The position numbers and the translations under genes are program-made. A model generated the notes under the pieces. It had not been told where the DNA came from. It saw only the letters and a program-made list of their open reading frames with translations, and searched no databases. A stretch of DNA of 64,000 bases, taken from contig NC_010001.1 of the NCBI RefSeq assembly GCF_000018685.1, positions 381,001 to 445,000 of the forward strand, in the 5' to 3' direction. Below, one piece after another: positions 23,694-33,451 of this stretch; the first letter of the stretch is position 1; every line of letters starts with the position of its first letter. The DNA comes from Lachnoclostridium phytofermentans ISDg. Lineage in GTDB: Bacteria > Bacillota > Clostridia > Lachnospirales > Lachnospiraceae.

Positions 23694-25298
23694 CTATTTT
23701 GAATATTCTAAAGCCGCACCTACAAATCCTTTAAATAGCGGATGAGGACGATTTGGACGTGATTTAAATTCAGGGTGTGCTTGTGTGGCTAAAAACCATG
23801 GGTGATCTAGAAGCTCGATCATCTCAACGATTCTTCCATCTGGGCTAAGACCAGATAATTTTACACCATGTCGAATCAGTTCGTCTCGATAATAATTATT
23901 CACCTCATAACGATGACGATGACGTTCAGTAATCGTTGTGGTCTGATATAGCTCATAAGCTTTGCTAGTTTTGTCAAGAATACATGGATAAGAACCAAGC
24001 CTTAATGTTCCACCAATATCCTCAATACCATCTTGTTCAGGCATTAGGTGAATCACTGGATGAGTAGTCTCTGGACTTAACTCCACACTGTGTGCATCAG
24101 AAAAACCAAGAACATGACGAGTAAATTCTACAACGGCAAGTTGCATTCCAAGACATAGTCCAAGGAAAGGAAGTTTATGTTCTCTTGCATATTGAATTGC
24201 TAAAATCTTTCCTTCAATACCACGATCACCAAATCCACCCGGGACTAGAACACCGCTCACCTCTTGCAAAAGATCTGCTACTGATTCCTTTGTTACAGAT
24301 TCCGAAGGAATCCATTTAATTTGAATGGAGGCATTGTGGGCAACCGCTCCATGCTTTAAAGACTCTACTACACTAATATAGGCATCGTGAAGCTGTGTAT
24401 ATTTTCCGACTAAGGCTACCGTAACATCACGAGTAGGATTTTTTAAAGAATAGACCATATCCTCCCAATCCCTTAGGTCAGGTTCTGGGCAGTCTAGATG
24501 AAGGCACTCACAGGCAACATCAGCAAGGTGTTCCTCCTCCATCATAAGTGGAATTTCGTATAAGGTATCAGCATCTAAATTCTGAAGAACATGATTGCGA
24601 GGAACATTGCAAAACAAAGCTATTTTTTCACGAATTCCTGTCTCGAGAGGGAGTTCAGTACGGCACATAATAATATCTGGCTGAATCCCCATTCCCTGAA
24701 GATCTTTCACGCTTGCTTGAGTTGGTTTTGTTTTCATTTCACCCGAGGCTTTTAAGTAAGGAATCAAAGTTACATGAATAAGAATTGCATTTTCTCTTCC
24801 GACATCATGTTGAAACTGACGGATTGCTTCGAGAAAAGGCTGGCTCTCAATATCACCTACAGTTCCACCAACTTCAATAATAGCGATTTGTGTTTCATCA
24901 CAACCATCATTACGATAGAAACGGCTTTTAATTTCATTTGTGATATGTGGAATAACCTGAACTGTTCCACCTCCAAAGTCGCCTCGGCGTTCTCTGGATA
25001 ATACGGTCCAATAAATCTTACCAGTAGTTACATTGGATTGCTTTGTTAGACTTTCATCGATAAAACGTTCATAATGGCCAAGATCAAGGTCAGTTTCAGC
25101 ACCATCATCCGTTACAAAGACCTCACCGTGCTGAATTGGATTCATAGTACCCGGATCGATATTAATGTACGGATCGAATTTTTGCATTGTTACATGGTAC
25201 CCTCTTGCCTTTAATAAACGTCCAAGAGAAGCGGCGGTGATACCCTTGCCAAGACCAGATACGACACCGCCAGTTACAAAAACATATTTTACGCCCAT
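23694..25298 (-). CDS. pyrG: CTP synthase PyrG
   Basis: PyrG makes CTP from UTP, ATP and glutamine. The 534-residue product is full length. The N-terminal synthetase domain begins VKYVFVTGGVVSGLGKGITA. The C-terminal class I glutaminase has GVLVPGGFGDRG, the nucleophile in LPFLGLCLGMQLAVVE, and the His-Glu pair in TQAHPEFKSRP. It is the only minus-strand gene of the window. GGAGGGAGC precedes the ATG on the minus strand. A strong hairpin with a T-run (25361-25438) between promoter region and gene suggests attenuation by pyrimidine supply. Confidence 0.98.
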   Translation of the reverse strand: MGVKYVFVTGGVVSGLGKGITAASLGRLLKARGYHVTMQKFDPYINIDPGTMNPIQHGEVFVTDDGAETDLDLGHYERFIDESLTKQSNVTTGKIYWTVLSRERRGDFGGGTVQVIPHITNEIKSRFYRNDGCDETQIAIIEVGGTVGDIESQPFLEAIRQFQHDVGRENAILIHVTLIPYLKASGEMKTKPTQASVKDLQGMGIQPDIIMCRTELPLETGIREKIALFCNVPRNHVLQNLDADTLYEIPLMMEEEHLADVACECLHLDCPEPDLRDWEDMVYSLKNPTRDVTVALVGKYTQLHDAYISVVESLKHGAVAHNASIQIKWIPSESVTKESVADLLQEVSGVLVPGGFGDRGIEGKILAIQYAREHKLPFLGLCLGMQLAVVEFTRHVLGFSDAHSVELSPETTHPVIHLMPEQDGIEDIGGTLRLGSYPCILDKTSKAYELYQTTTITERHRHRYEVNNYYRDELIRHGVKLSGLSPDGRIVEMIELLDHPWFLATQAHPEFKSRPNRPHPLFKGFVGAALEYSK

Positions 25299-25321
25299 AG
25301 TTGCTCCCTCCTATTAGTGAT

Positions 25322-25353
25322 CTAGGTTTGCCAGTGGGTGTATGGCTTCCTAG
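25322..25353 (-). promoter_or_regulatory. Hairpin between pyrG attenuator and ribosome site
   Basis: On the minus strand CTAGG-AA-GCCA pairs with TGGC-AAA-CCTAG in a two-part stem, ending about 25 bases before the pyrG ATG. It lacks a T-run. Confidence 0.4.
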
Positions 25354-25360
25354 TAAAAAA

Positions 25361-25438
25361 CAAAAAAAGCATTCAAAATCTTGGCCTTTGGTAGAAAAAG
25401 GGTCACGGATGTCCGGACAATTCAAGATTTTAAACGCT
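25361..25438 (-). terminator. pyrG leader attenuator
   Basis: Minus-strand arms AGCGTTTAAAATCTTG (25438-25423) and CAAGATTTTGAATGCT (25383-25368) pair over 16 positions with two G-U pairs, then a run of seven Ts. It lies about 65 bases before the pyrG start. Bacillus pyrG uses a terminator in the same place, controlled by CTP. The loop carries the palindrome GTCCGGAC. A -10-like TATAAT on the minus strand lies upstream near 25480. The remaining 450 bases of the pyrG-ftsH gap are AT-rich, with a TATAAT near 25740 facing ftsH. Confidence 0.8.
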
Positions 25439-25897
25439 AACACCTTTGCTAGTGTATTAAAAAAACAATTTATATTATAATACTATTGGGGCATAAAATC
25501 TAGTGTCCTTTTCATTGAAACGAAAAAAATCTTATAAATATAAAGTTAGTAATATGTGAAATCAAGGGAAAATATCGCATTATGAGCAATTTCATTTATT
25601 TTATGAAATAAATATGGAATAGTCATGAAACAAATATGAAAAGGGAAAACACAAAATCTAGCGAACCTTACGCCGTATCTTGTTACATGTGCTACATTTT
25701 ATAGCATGTATATACTATAGGATTTGCGGATAACATCTGTTATAATTGTAGTTAAATAGTGCGAAAATAAAAGAATTCTTTCATAATTAGGACACAAAAA
25801 ATTCAGAACTTAAAACTTGATTTATATTTTAAGTATCATTATAATGAAACTATGTTTTTGCTGGAATAAAATAAAACGAATTCATTAGGAGGATCCG

Positions 25898-27943
25898 ATG
25901 GACAATAGAGATAAAAACGGTGGAGACAAGAAAAAGAACTGGCCGGGAAAACGCGGTTGGATTTTTAGTCTTGTTGCAGCCTTAATCATGGTAATGCTCT
26001 TTTCTTATATGACAAAGCAATTAGAGCGGAGCAGAATCGAAGAAATATCATTTAATGAATTTCTTGCGATGATTGAAAATAACAACCAAAATAAGATAGA
26101 TCATATAGAAATTGATTATAGTAAAAACCAGTATACGATTTATACTGAACTAGCTAAAAATAATCCCCGAGAGAAGATTTATGTTGCGGGTATTCCACGT
26201 GATTATCCTGTTAGCGAGTTATTGATAGAAAAGGGAATTAAAGAATTACCAAATCGTAATGATAATGAAACAACTATCGTTGATATATTGTTGGCGTATG
26301 TGTTACCTTTTGTTTTAATTTATGGTGTTATGTTCTTTTTATTCCGTATGATTTCTAAGAGTGGCGGCGGAATGATGGGGGTTGGAAAAAGTAATGCGAA
26401 GGTCTATGTCGAAAAAGAGACTGGTGTGACATTTAAAGATGTAGCTGGTCAGGAAGAGGCGAAAGAGTCTCTGACAGAATTAGTGGATTTTCTTCATAAC
26501 CCTGGAAAATATACAAGAATCGGTGCGAAACTTCCAAAAGGTGCTCTTCTTGTGGGACCTCCGGGTACTGGTAAAACTCTATTAGCAAAAGCTGTAGCGG
26601 GAGAAGCGAAAGTTCCGTTTTTCTCTCTATCAGGTTCTGATTTTGTTGAAATGTTTGTTGGTGTAGGAGCATCTCGTGTACGTGACTTGTTTAAGCAAGC
26701 ACAAACTCAAGCACCATGTATCGTGTTTATTGACGAGATTGATGCCATAGGTAAGAGCAGAGATTCCCATTATGGCGGTGGAAATGATGAGCGAGAGCAA
26801 ACATTAAATCAGTTGCTTTCTGAGATGGATGGTTTTGATACTTCCAAAGGTATTGTTATCTTAGCTGCTACGAACCGACCAGAAGTACTAGATAAGGCAC
26901 TTCTTCGTCCAGGACGATTTGATCGAAGAGTTATTGTAGATAAACCGGATTTGAAAGGCCGTATTGAGACTTTAAAGGTTCATGCAAAGAATGTATTAAT
27001 GCATGACTCTGTGGATTTAGAAGAAATTGGACTTGCAACCAGTGGAGCAGTTGGATCTGATTTAGCCAATATGATTAATGAAGCTGCAATATTAGCAGTG
27101 AAAGAAGGTAGAACAGTAGTTACTCAAAACGATTTGTTTGAATCGGTTGAAGTCGTTATTGCTGGTAAGGAGAAGAAGGATCGTATTCTTGGACCAGAAG
27201 AAAAGAAGATAGTTGCATACCACGAAGTGGGACATGCTTTAGTAACAGCTTTAGAGAAAAATGCTGAGCCAGTTCAAAAGATTACCATAGTACCACGTAC
27301 AATGGGATCTCTTGGTTACGTAATGCAAGTACCAGAAGAAGAAAAATATCTGATGAGTAAGGATGAGTTGTTAGCACGAATTGTTACCTTATATGGTGGA
27401 CGTGCCGCGGAAGAATTAGTATTTGGTTCCATTACTACTGGAGCTTCCAATGATATTGAGAAGGCAACCTCTCTTGCCCGTGCAATGGTAACACAGTATG
27501 GTATGTCAGATCGATTTGGTTTGATCGGATTAGAATCTGTGGAAAATCGTTATCTGGATGGTAGAGCGGTACTTAATTGTGGAGATGCCACTGCAGCTGA
27601 AATTGATAGCGAAGTCATGGCAATTCTTAAGAAGTGCTATGACCGTGCAAAAGAGCTTTTGGCAGGTAATCGTGATGTATTAGATAAGATTGCAGACTTC
27701 CTAGTAAACAAAGAAACGATTACAGGAAAAGAATTCATGAAGATTTATCATGAAGTAAAAGGGATCCCTGAAGAAGAGAAGGAGTTGATCTCTTCCGAAG
27801 AAAGAAATAAAATTAGAGAAGTATCTGTAAGAAAACAGGATAATCATGAGTCAAGTTCATCAATAGTAAGAGCAGCAGAACTGAAGGAAAAAACGGAAAC
27901 TGAGGAAGAAATGAATAGTAACTCAGGGAATACCGTGTTATAG
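25898..27943 (+). CDS. ftsH: ATP-dependent zinc metalloprotease FtsH
   Basis: FtsH is a hexameric membrane AAA protease for misfolded and regulatory proteins. The 681-residue product has two membrane segments (about 22-40 and 130-152) flanking an extracytoplasmic domain. Then come the AAA module with Walker A GPPGTGKT (220-227), the pore loop FVGVGASRVRDLF, Walker B CIVFIDEIDAIG and the second region of homology (LDKALLRPGRFDRRV). The zinc site is HEVGH (442-446). The C-terminal tail of about 70 residues is charged. TTAGGAGGATCC precedes ATG 25898. A terminator follows, so it is a single-gene unit. Confidence 0.98.
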   Translation: MDNRDKNGGDKKKNWPGKRGWIFSLVAALIMVMLFSYMTKQLERSRIEEISFNEFLAMIENNNQNKIDHIEIDYSKNQYTIYTELAKNNPREKIYVAGIPRDYPVSELLIEKGIKELPNRNDNETTIVDILLAYVLPFVLIYGVMFFLFRMISKSGGGMMGVGKSNAKVYVEKETGVTFKDVAGQEEAKESLTELVDFLHNPGKYTRIGAKLPKGALLVGPPGTGKTLLAKAVAGEAKVPFFSLSGSDFVEMFVGVGASRVRDLFKQAQTQAPCIVFIDEIDAIGKSRDSHYGGGNDEREQTLNQLLSEMDGFDTSKGIVILAATNRPEVLDKALLRPGRFDRRVIVDKPDLKGRIETLKVHAKNVLMHDSVDLEEIGLATSGAVGSDLANMINEAAILAVKEGRTVVTQNDLFESVEVVIAGKEKKDRILGPEEKKIVAYHEVGHALVTALEKNAEPVQKITIVPRTMGSLGYVMQVPEEEKYLMSKDELLARIVTLYGGRAAEELVFGSITTGASNDIEKATSLARAMVTQYGMSDRFGLIGLESVENRYLDGRAVLNCGDATAAEIDSEVMAILKKCYDRAKELLAGNRDVLDKIADFLVNKETITGKEFMKIYHEVKGIPEEEKELISSEERNKIREVSVRKQDNHESSSSIVRAAELKEKTETEEEMNSNSGNTVL

Positions 27944-27953
27944 TGACAAGGAT

Positions 27954-27991
27954 AAGAGTTACTACGGATGAATGTCCCTAGTAACTCTTTC
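27954..27991 (+). terminator. ftsH terminator
   Basis: AAGAGTTACTA (27954-27964) pairs with TAGTAACTCTT (27979-27989), with a short T-run. The stem is 11 bases and perfect. Confidence 0.8.
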
Positions 27992-28161
27992 CGATTAAAG
28001 AAGATATTTTCTAATTAATCACTGTTTGAAGAAGCTTTATATCTCAAAATAATACCCATCGCATATCAGACCCGCTCGCAAATTTGATACTGTAGTAAGA
28101 AAAAGTGGGAAAATTATTTGTTATTTTAACCCTATATTCGACAATAGAAATGAGGATGACT

Positions 28162-30048
28162 ATGTTTGACTTAGACGAAGAACTGAAAAAACTTCCCGCG
28201 AAGCCAGGTGTCTACATAATGCACAATAATAAAGACGAGATTATCTATGTAGGCAAGGCAATCAGTCTAAAAAATCGTGTAAGGCAGTATTTTCAGAGTA
28301 GTAGAAATTTATCAACAAAGATACAGCAGATGGTAAGTAATATCGACCATTTTGAATACATTATCGTAGATTCTGAGATGGAGGCACTGGTACTTGAGTG
28401 TAACTTAATTAAAGAGCACCGTCCAAAGTATAATACGATGCTTAAGGATGATAAAAGCTATCCTTATATTAAAGTAACTGTGAATGAGGCTTATCCAAGA
28501 GTACTATTTGCAAGACAGCAGAAAAAAGATAAGGCAAAGTATTTTGGCCCATATACGAGTTTGGGGGCAGTGAAAGATATTTTAGATCTACTTCGTCGTC
28601 TTTATTTTATTCGTACCTGTAATCGTAATCTGCCAAAAGACATAGGTTTAGAACGTCCTTGTCTTTACTATCATATCAAACAATGTAAGGCGCCATGTCA
28701 AGGGTATATTTCGGAAGAGGAATATCGTAAGTCGATTGATGAAGTTATTGAGTTTTTGAATGGAAACTATGCACTAGTTACGAAGGATTTACAAGCTAAG
28801 ATGAAGGCAGCCTCCGAAAACTTAGAATTTGAAGAAGCAGCAGGGTATCGTGATTTAATACTTAGTGTTGAAAAATTAAGCCAGAAACAAAAGGCGTCTG
28901 ATGTGGATGGCGTTGATCGAGATATTATAGCATTTGCAAGTACTGGCGACGAAGCAGTAGCTCAGGTATTTTTTATTCGAGATGGTAAGATGCTAGGAAG
29001 AGAACATTATCATATTACTGGAGTGGCAAATGAGAGTAGGTCGAGTATTATGACTAACTTTGTAAAGCAATTTTACGCAGGAACTCCGTACATCCCTAGA
29101 GAGTTATTATTATCAGAGCCTTTAGAAGAAGAGGAACTAATCAGTGAATGGTTAAGTACAAAGCGAGGACAAAAGGTAAGAATTCATGTTCCGAAAAAGG
29201 GAGATAAAGAACGTCTTGTTGAGCTTGCTGAAAAAAATGCATCACTGGTATTACAACAAGATTCTGATAAGATACAACGGGAAGAAGCTAAAACCATTGG
29301 AGCTGTTAGGCATATTGCAGATATGCTTTCTCTTCCTGGGATATATCGTATGGAATCCTTCGATATCTCTAATACCAACGGATTCGAATCTGTTGGTTCT
29401 ATGGTAGTTTATGAAAATGGTAAACCAAAACGAAATGATTATCGAAAGTTTAAAATTAAATCAGTACAAGGACCAGATGACTATGCTTCGATGCGAGAGG
29501 TATTGACTAGAAGGTTTTCTCATGGTCAAAAGGAAGCGGAAGAACTCGCTAAGAAAAATATCGATATTAGTCATGGAAGTTTTACGAGATATCCGGATTT
29601 GATTTTAATGGATGGTGGTAGAGGACAGGTAAATATTGCTCTAGAGGTAATGAATGAACTTAAATTAACTATTCCAGTTTGCGGTATGGTGAAGGACGAC
29701 AACCATAGAACTCGAGGGTTATATTTTGATAATGTTGAAATTCCAATTGACACTCATAGTGAAGCGTTTCGATTAATAACGAGAATTCAAGATGAGACCC
29801 ATCGTTTTGCAATTGAGTATCATCGCTCCCTACGTTCTAAGGCGCAAGTACATTCCATTCTTGATGATATCGATGGTGTTGGTCAGACGAGAAGAAGAGC
29901 ACTTATGAAACATTTTGCATCCATAGATGCGATCAAAGCGGCAAGCATGGAGGATTTAATGGCGGTACCATCGATGAACAAGCTTTCCGCAGCGAAAGTA
30001 TATGAGTTCTTTCATACTTCTTCCGAGAGAGGGACTGAGACCACATAA
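28162..30048 (+). CDS. uvrC: Excinuclease ABC subunit C (UvrC)
   Basis: UvrC makes the two incisions in nucleotide excision repair. The 628-residue product has the N-terminal GIY-YIG nuclease ([20 protein letters not shown]), the Cys region CNRNLPK and [19 protein letters not shown], and a UVR motif (about 205-240). The RNase H-like second nuclease is marked by [16 protein letters not shown] and [11 protein letters not shown]-terminal helix-hairpin-helix repeats read [19 protein letters not shown]. An earlier in-frame ATG at 28105 gives a non-conserved extension. GAGGATG before ATG 28162 and the family N-terminus favour 28162. Confidence 0.97.
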
Positions 30049-30256
30049 TTATATAAGATAAGCTTGGTTTTAAATAAATGTAGTAAGATTTGTTACTTAC
30101 ATGTTGATAAAAAACTATCGTTATTCCACTGAAATCTCATTTGTGAATGTTGCTTATAAAAGGTGAATATGATAGAATGTGGGAAGAATGAGCTATAGCA
30201 TTCGTAAGTCGAATATGATTTATGATTGATATAGAAAATACGTAAAGGAGATTGCT

Positions 30257-31186
30257 ATGTATACTGTTGAATTGGGAAAATTAGTGGAAAAGATGAACCT
30301 GGAAAACTGCACTCCTGAAATTGATATCAGCAGCATTCAAATAACACAGCCTGATGTGAATCGTCCTGCGTTACAGCTGACTGGTTTTTTTGATTATTTT
30401 GATTCTGATCGTGTACAAATTATTGGAAATGTTGAGCACGCTTATATGCAAAAGATGGAGAAGGATCACGGACTTGGTATCATGAAAAAGCTTATGAGCT
30501 TTAAGATGCCATGTATCGTTTTCTGTCGTGGTATTGAAGTTTCTGAAGACTTTAAAGAAGTTGCAATAGAGGAAGGAGTACCTATTTTCCGCACTGAAAA
30601 GACAACCTCCTCTTTTATGGCAGAAGTAATTCGCTGGTTAAAAGTAGAATTAGCACCAAGAATATCAATCCATGGAGTATTAGTTGATGTCTATGGTGAA
30701 GGTATTTTGATTATGGGCGAGAGTGGAATTGGAAAAAGTGAAGCAGCTCTTGAACTAATTAAACGTGGACACCGTCTTGTTACAGATGACTTAGTAGAGA
30801 TTAAAAAAGTTAGTGATGATACCTTAATTGGTACAGCACCAGATATCACACGTCACTTTATTGAATTACGTGGTATTGGTATTATTGACGTAAAGACGTT
30901 ATTCGGTGTTGAGAGTGTTAAGAATACACAATCAATTGACTTAGTAATCAAATTAGAGGAATGGAATAGAGATAAAGAGTATGACCGTCTTGGTCTTGAG
31001 GAACAGTACATTGAATTCCTTGGTAATAGGGTAGTATGTCATAATATACCGATTCGTCCAGGACGTAATCTTGCTGTTATTTGCGAGTCTGCAGCTGTTA
31101 ATTACCGTCAAAAGAAGATGGGTTATAATGCAGCTCAAGAATTATATAATCGTGTAACAAATAATTTATTAAAAAAGAGTAAGTAA
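30257..31186 (+). CDS. hprK: HPr kinase/phosphorylase HprK
   Basis: HprK phosphorylates Ser46 of HPr and Crh in response to glycolytic intermediates, and removes the phosphate when carbon is scarce. The product is 309 residues, with an N-terminal domain and a C-terminal kinase domain with P-loop GESGIGKS (about 155-162). It has the HprK signature HFIELRGIGIIDVKTLFG. AAAGGAGATT precedes ATG 30257. A Crh-like partner is encoded 4 kb downstream and a perfect cre site lies before pfkA, so kinase, co-repressor and DNA target are all here. Degenerate 19-base repeats follow the stop. Confidence 0.97.
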   Translation: MYTVELGKLVEKMNLENCTPEIDISSIQITQPDVNRPALQLTGFFDYFDSDRVQIIGNVEHAYMQKMEKDHGLGIMKKLMSFKMPCIVFCRGIEVSEDFKEVAIEEGVPIFRTEKTTSSFMAEVIRWLKVELAPRISIHGVLVDVYGEGILIMGESGIGKSEAALELIKRGHRLVTDDLVEIKKVSDDTLIGTAPDITRHFIELRGIGIIDVKTLFGVESVKNTQSIDLVIKLEEWNRDKEYDRLGLEEQYIEFLGNRVVCHNIPIRPGRNLAVICESAAVNYRQKKMGYNAAQELYNRVTNNLLKKSK

Positions 31187-31199
31187 GAGAAGGTAGAAA

Positions 31200-31292
31200 G
31201 AAACTTTAAGGAACTAATAAACTTAAAGTAACTAAGAGATTTTACGGAGCATAGGAAACTTTACGGAGCAAAGGAATACTAAAAACTCTTGC
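31200..31292 (+). repeat. Degenerate roughly 19-base tandem repeats after hprK
   Basis: About four units run in tandem. The clearest pair is AGATTTTACGGAGCATAGG and AAACTTTACGGAGCAAAGG. Earlier units (AACTTTAAGGAACTAAT and AAACTTAAAGTAACTAAG) are more degraded. No protein or hairpin is evident. Confidence 0.5.
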
Positions 31293-31379
31293 AAGAAGTT
31301 TTTATTGATTTAGATTTATAATACAAGAATATAGTGAAGAACGATATTCATTATAAAAAATACCAGGGGGATTGGCAAC

Positions 31380-32318
31380 ATGGACAAGTTTTGCTTTGGA
31401 ATTGACATTGGTGGCACAACAATTAAATGCGGATTATTTACAGCGAATGGTGAATTAAAAGAAAAATGGGAGATTCCTTCTAGAACAGAAAATGGCGGAA
31501 TTCAAGTACCACAGGATGTAGCGGATACGATTGATGCCAAATTAAAAGAATTATCCATTGAGAAAAAGGATGTTCTTGGAGTTGGTATTGGTGTACCCGG
31601 TCCAATTACCGAAGATGGAACTGTCTTAAAATGTGCTAATCTAGGTTGGGATATTTTTAATGTAAATGAAAAAATGAGTGCACTTACCGGACTAAAGGTA
31701 GCAACTGCAAATGATGCCAATGTTGCTGCTCTAGGAGAAATGTGGATGGGCGGTGGCAAAGGTTATAAGAACATCGTTATGGTTACTCTTGGAACCGGCG
31801 TAGGTGGCGGAGTTATTTTAAATGGTAAGATTGTTGCAGGAAGTAATGGCGGTGGTGGTGAAATCGGCCATATGACAATGAATCTTGATGAGAAAGAGAC
31901 ATGCGGTTGCGGTAAACATGGCCATTTAGAGCAATATGCTTCTGCTACAGGCATTGTACGTCTTGCTAAAAAACGTTTATTAGATACAAGTGTTACTACT
32001 TCACTTCGTGAGCTTGCCGAGGTAACAGCGAAAGATATTTTTGATCACGCGAAAGCGGGAGATACGGTCGCACTAGAGCTTGTTGAAGAACTAGGTAGAT
32101 ATCTTGGGTTGGCATTATCTCATGTTGCTGCTGCGGTTGATCCACAGGTATTTGTAATTGGTGGTGGTGTATCAAGAGCTGGCTCTATGTTACTTGATGT
32201 GATTTCAAAATATTATAATCAGAATATCATATTCGCACTATCAAATAAAGAGTTCCGTCTTGCTGAACTTGGAAATGATGCAGGGATCTATGGTTGTGCA
32301 AAATTAGTGATTGGCTAA
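31380..32318 (+). CDS. glcK: ROK-family glucokinase
   Basis: This enzyme phosphorylates glucose, feeding glycolysis alongside pfkA in the same region. The 312-residue product has the ROK ATP motif (GIDIGGTTIKCGLF), the sugar-binding GVPGPI and NDANVAALGE segments, and the zinc-binding region CGCGKHGHLEQYAS. In the usual motif CxCGxxGCxE the third Cys is replaced by His here, which can still bind metal. GGGGGATTGG lies before ATG 31380. It is not in a tight operon. Specificity for glucose over N-acetyl sugars is inferred. Confidence 0.9.
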   Translation: MDKFCFGIDIGGTTIKCGLFTANGELKEKWEIPSRTENGGIQVPQDVADTIDAKLKELSIEKKDVLGVGIGVPGPITEDGTVLKCANLGWDIFNVNEKMSALTGLKVATANDANVAALGEMWMGGGKGYKNIVMVTLGTGVGGGVILNGKIVAGSNGGGGEIGHMTMNLDEKETCGCGKHGHLEQYASATGIVRLAKKRLLDTSVTTSLRELAEVTAKDIFDHAKAGDTVALELVEELGRYLGLALSHVAAAVDPQVFVIGGGVSRAGSMLLDVISKYYNQNIIFALSNKEFRLAELGNDAGIYGCAKLVIG

Positions 32319-32438
32319 TTACTAGTAAAGATGATTTCTTTCTATGAATTTTTGATTTTAGCTCTATTTTTCTGATTCATATTGAATTACAAAAGAAATC
32401 TCTAGGCATATTATGTAGTAATAACAGTTAGAAAGAAA

Positions 32439-32466
32439 GGTTTGTTCTACTATCATAAAACAAACC
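32439..32466 (+). promoter_or_regulatory. Hairpin abutting the murB ribosome site
   Basis: GGTTTGTT (32439-32446) pairs perfectly with AACAAACC (32459-32466), and AGAGGA follows at once as the Shine-Dalgarno before GTG 32478. Confidence 0.55.
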
Positions 32467-32477
32467 AGAGGATATAA

Positions 32478-33410
32478 GTGAATAATGTAATTTTGCAAGA
32501 ATTAAAAAATATAGTTTCAACGGAACGAGTGACTTGTAATGAGCCCTTAAGTAAACATACGTCATTTAAGATTGGTGGCCCCGCAGACTACTTTGTGATA
32601 ACAAAAAAAATAGAGGAGACAGCTGCTGTTATTCAGTGTTGTAATCAGCATAATTTGCCTCTACTTATGATAGGAAAAGGTAGTAATCTACTAATCTCAG
32701 ATGCAGGCATACGTGGAGTTGTACTAAAGCAAGAGGATAACACGGAGGGCTTTTTTGTAACCCAATGTGAAGAGGGTTATTTGGTTACTGGTGGCGCTGG
32801 AATGAATCTTTCTGCTTTTGCGATGAAGATTGCAAATGAAAGCTTAACTGGATTTGAATTTGCAGCTGGGATCCCTGGAAGTTTAGGTGGGGCTGTTTAT
32901 ATGAATGCAGGAGCTTATGGTGGGGAAATCAAAGACTGTATAAAAAGTGCACGTGTTTTAACAAAAGAAGGACAGATCCTATCTCTTAACAGGGAAGAAT
33001 TGGAGCTTTCCTATCGAAGCAGTATTATACAAAAAAAAGGGTATTATGTTATTGATGCTACTTTTTTATTACAAAAAGGAAATCAAGAAGATATCCTTAG
33101 AAAAATTGAGGAACTTAACCAAGCAAGAAAAGATAAACAACCGTTGGAGTATCCAAGTGCTGGGAGCACATTTAAACGACCAGAAGGATATTTTGCAGGA
33201 AAACTAATTATGGATGCAGGGCTCCGAGGATACCGAGTTGGTGGAGCTATGGTGTCGGAAAAACATTGTGGCTTTGTGATAAACACAGGTGATGCAACTG
33301 CGAAAGACGTATTGCAACTTATTGACGATGTTAGGCGTATTGTAAAAGAAAAATTTGGCGTTACTTTAGAACCAGAGGTACGTTTAATTGGTGAGAAAGT
33401 TAACCCTTAA
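32478..33410 (+). CDS. murB: UDP-N-acetylenolpyruvoylglucosamine reductase MurB
   Basis: MurB reduces the enolpyruvyl group to form UDP-MurNAc in peptidoglycan synthesis, using FAD and NADPH. The 310-residue product has the family FAD-binding segments TSFKIGGPADYFV, LLMIGKGSNLLISD and FAAGIPGSLGGAVYMNAGAY. It has the catalytic Ser region PSAGSTFKRPEGYFAGKLI and the closing Glu in LEPEVRLIG. The short type with Ser is usual in Gram-positives. It starts at GTG 32478 with GAGGA seven bases upstream. It leads into rapZ 41 bases downstream, starting the murB-rapZ-whiA-crh run. Confidence 0.97.
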   Translation: MNNVILQELKNIVSTERVTCNEPLSKHTSFKIGGPADYFVITKKIEETAAVIQCCNQHNLPLLMIGKGSNLLISDAGIRGVVLKQEDNTEGFFVTQCEEGYLVTGGAGMNLSAFAMKIANESLTGFEFAAGIPGSLGGAVYMNAGAYGGEIKDCIKSARVLTKEGQILSLNREELELSYRSSIIQKKGYYVIDATFLLQKGNQEDILRKIEELNQARKDKQPLEYPSAGSTFKRPEGYFAGKLIMDAGLRGYRVGGAMVSEKHCGFVINTGDATAKDVLQLIDDVRRIVKEKFGVTLEPEVRLIGEKVNP

Positions 33411-33451
33411 GCTTAAGGTACCGGGGGATGTCGGAGGATGTGGATGAACAT

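Noticed and set aside
24774..25001. Plus-strand frame inside pyrG
   Set aside because: Antisense shadow of a conserved gene with no start signal.
25162..25443. Minus-strand frame overlapping the pyrG start and attenuator
   Set aside because: It overlaps pyrG codons and the attenuator stem, has no ribosome site, and reads as a shadow of pyrG.
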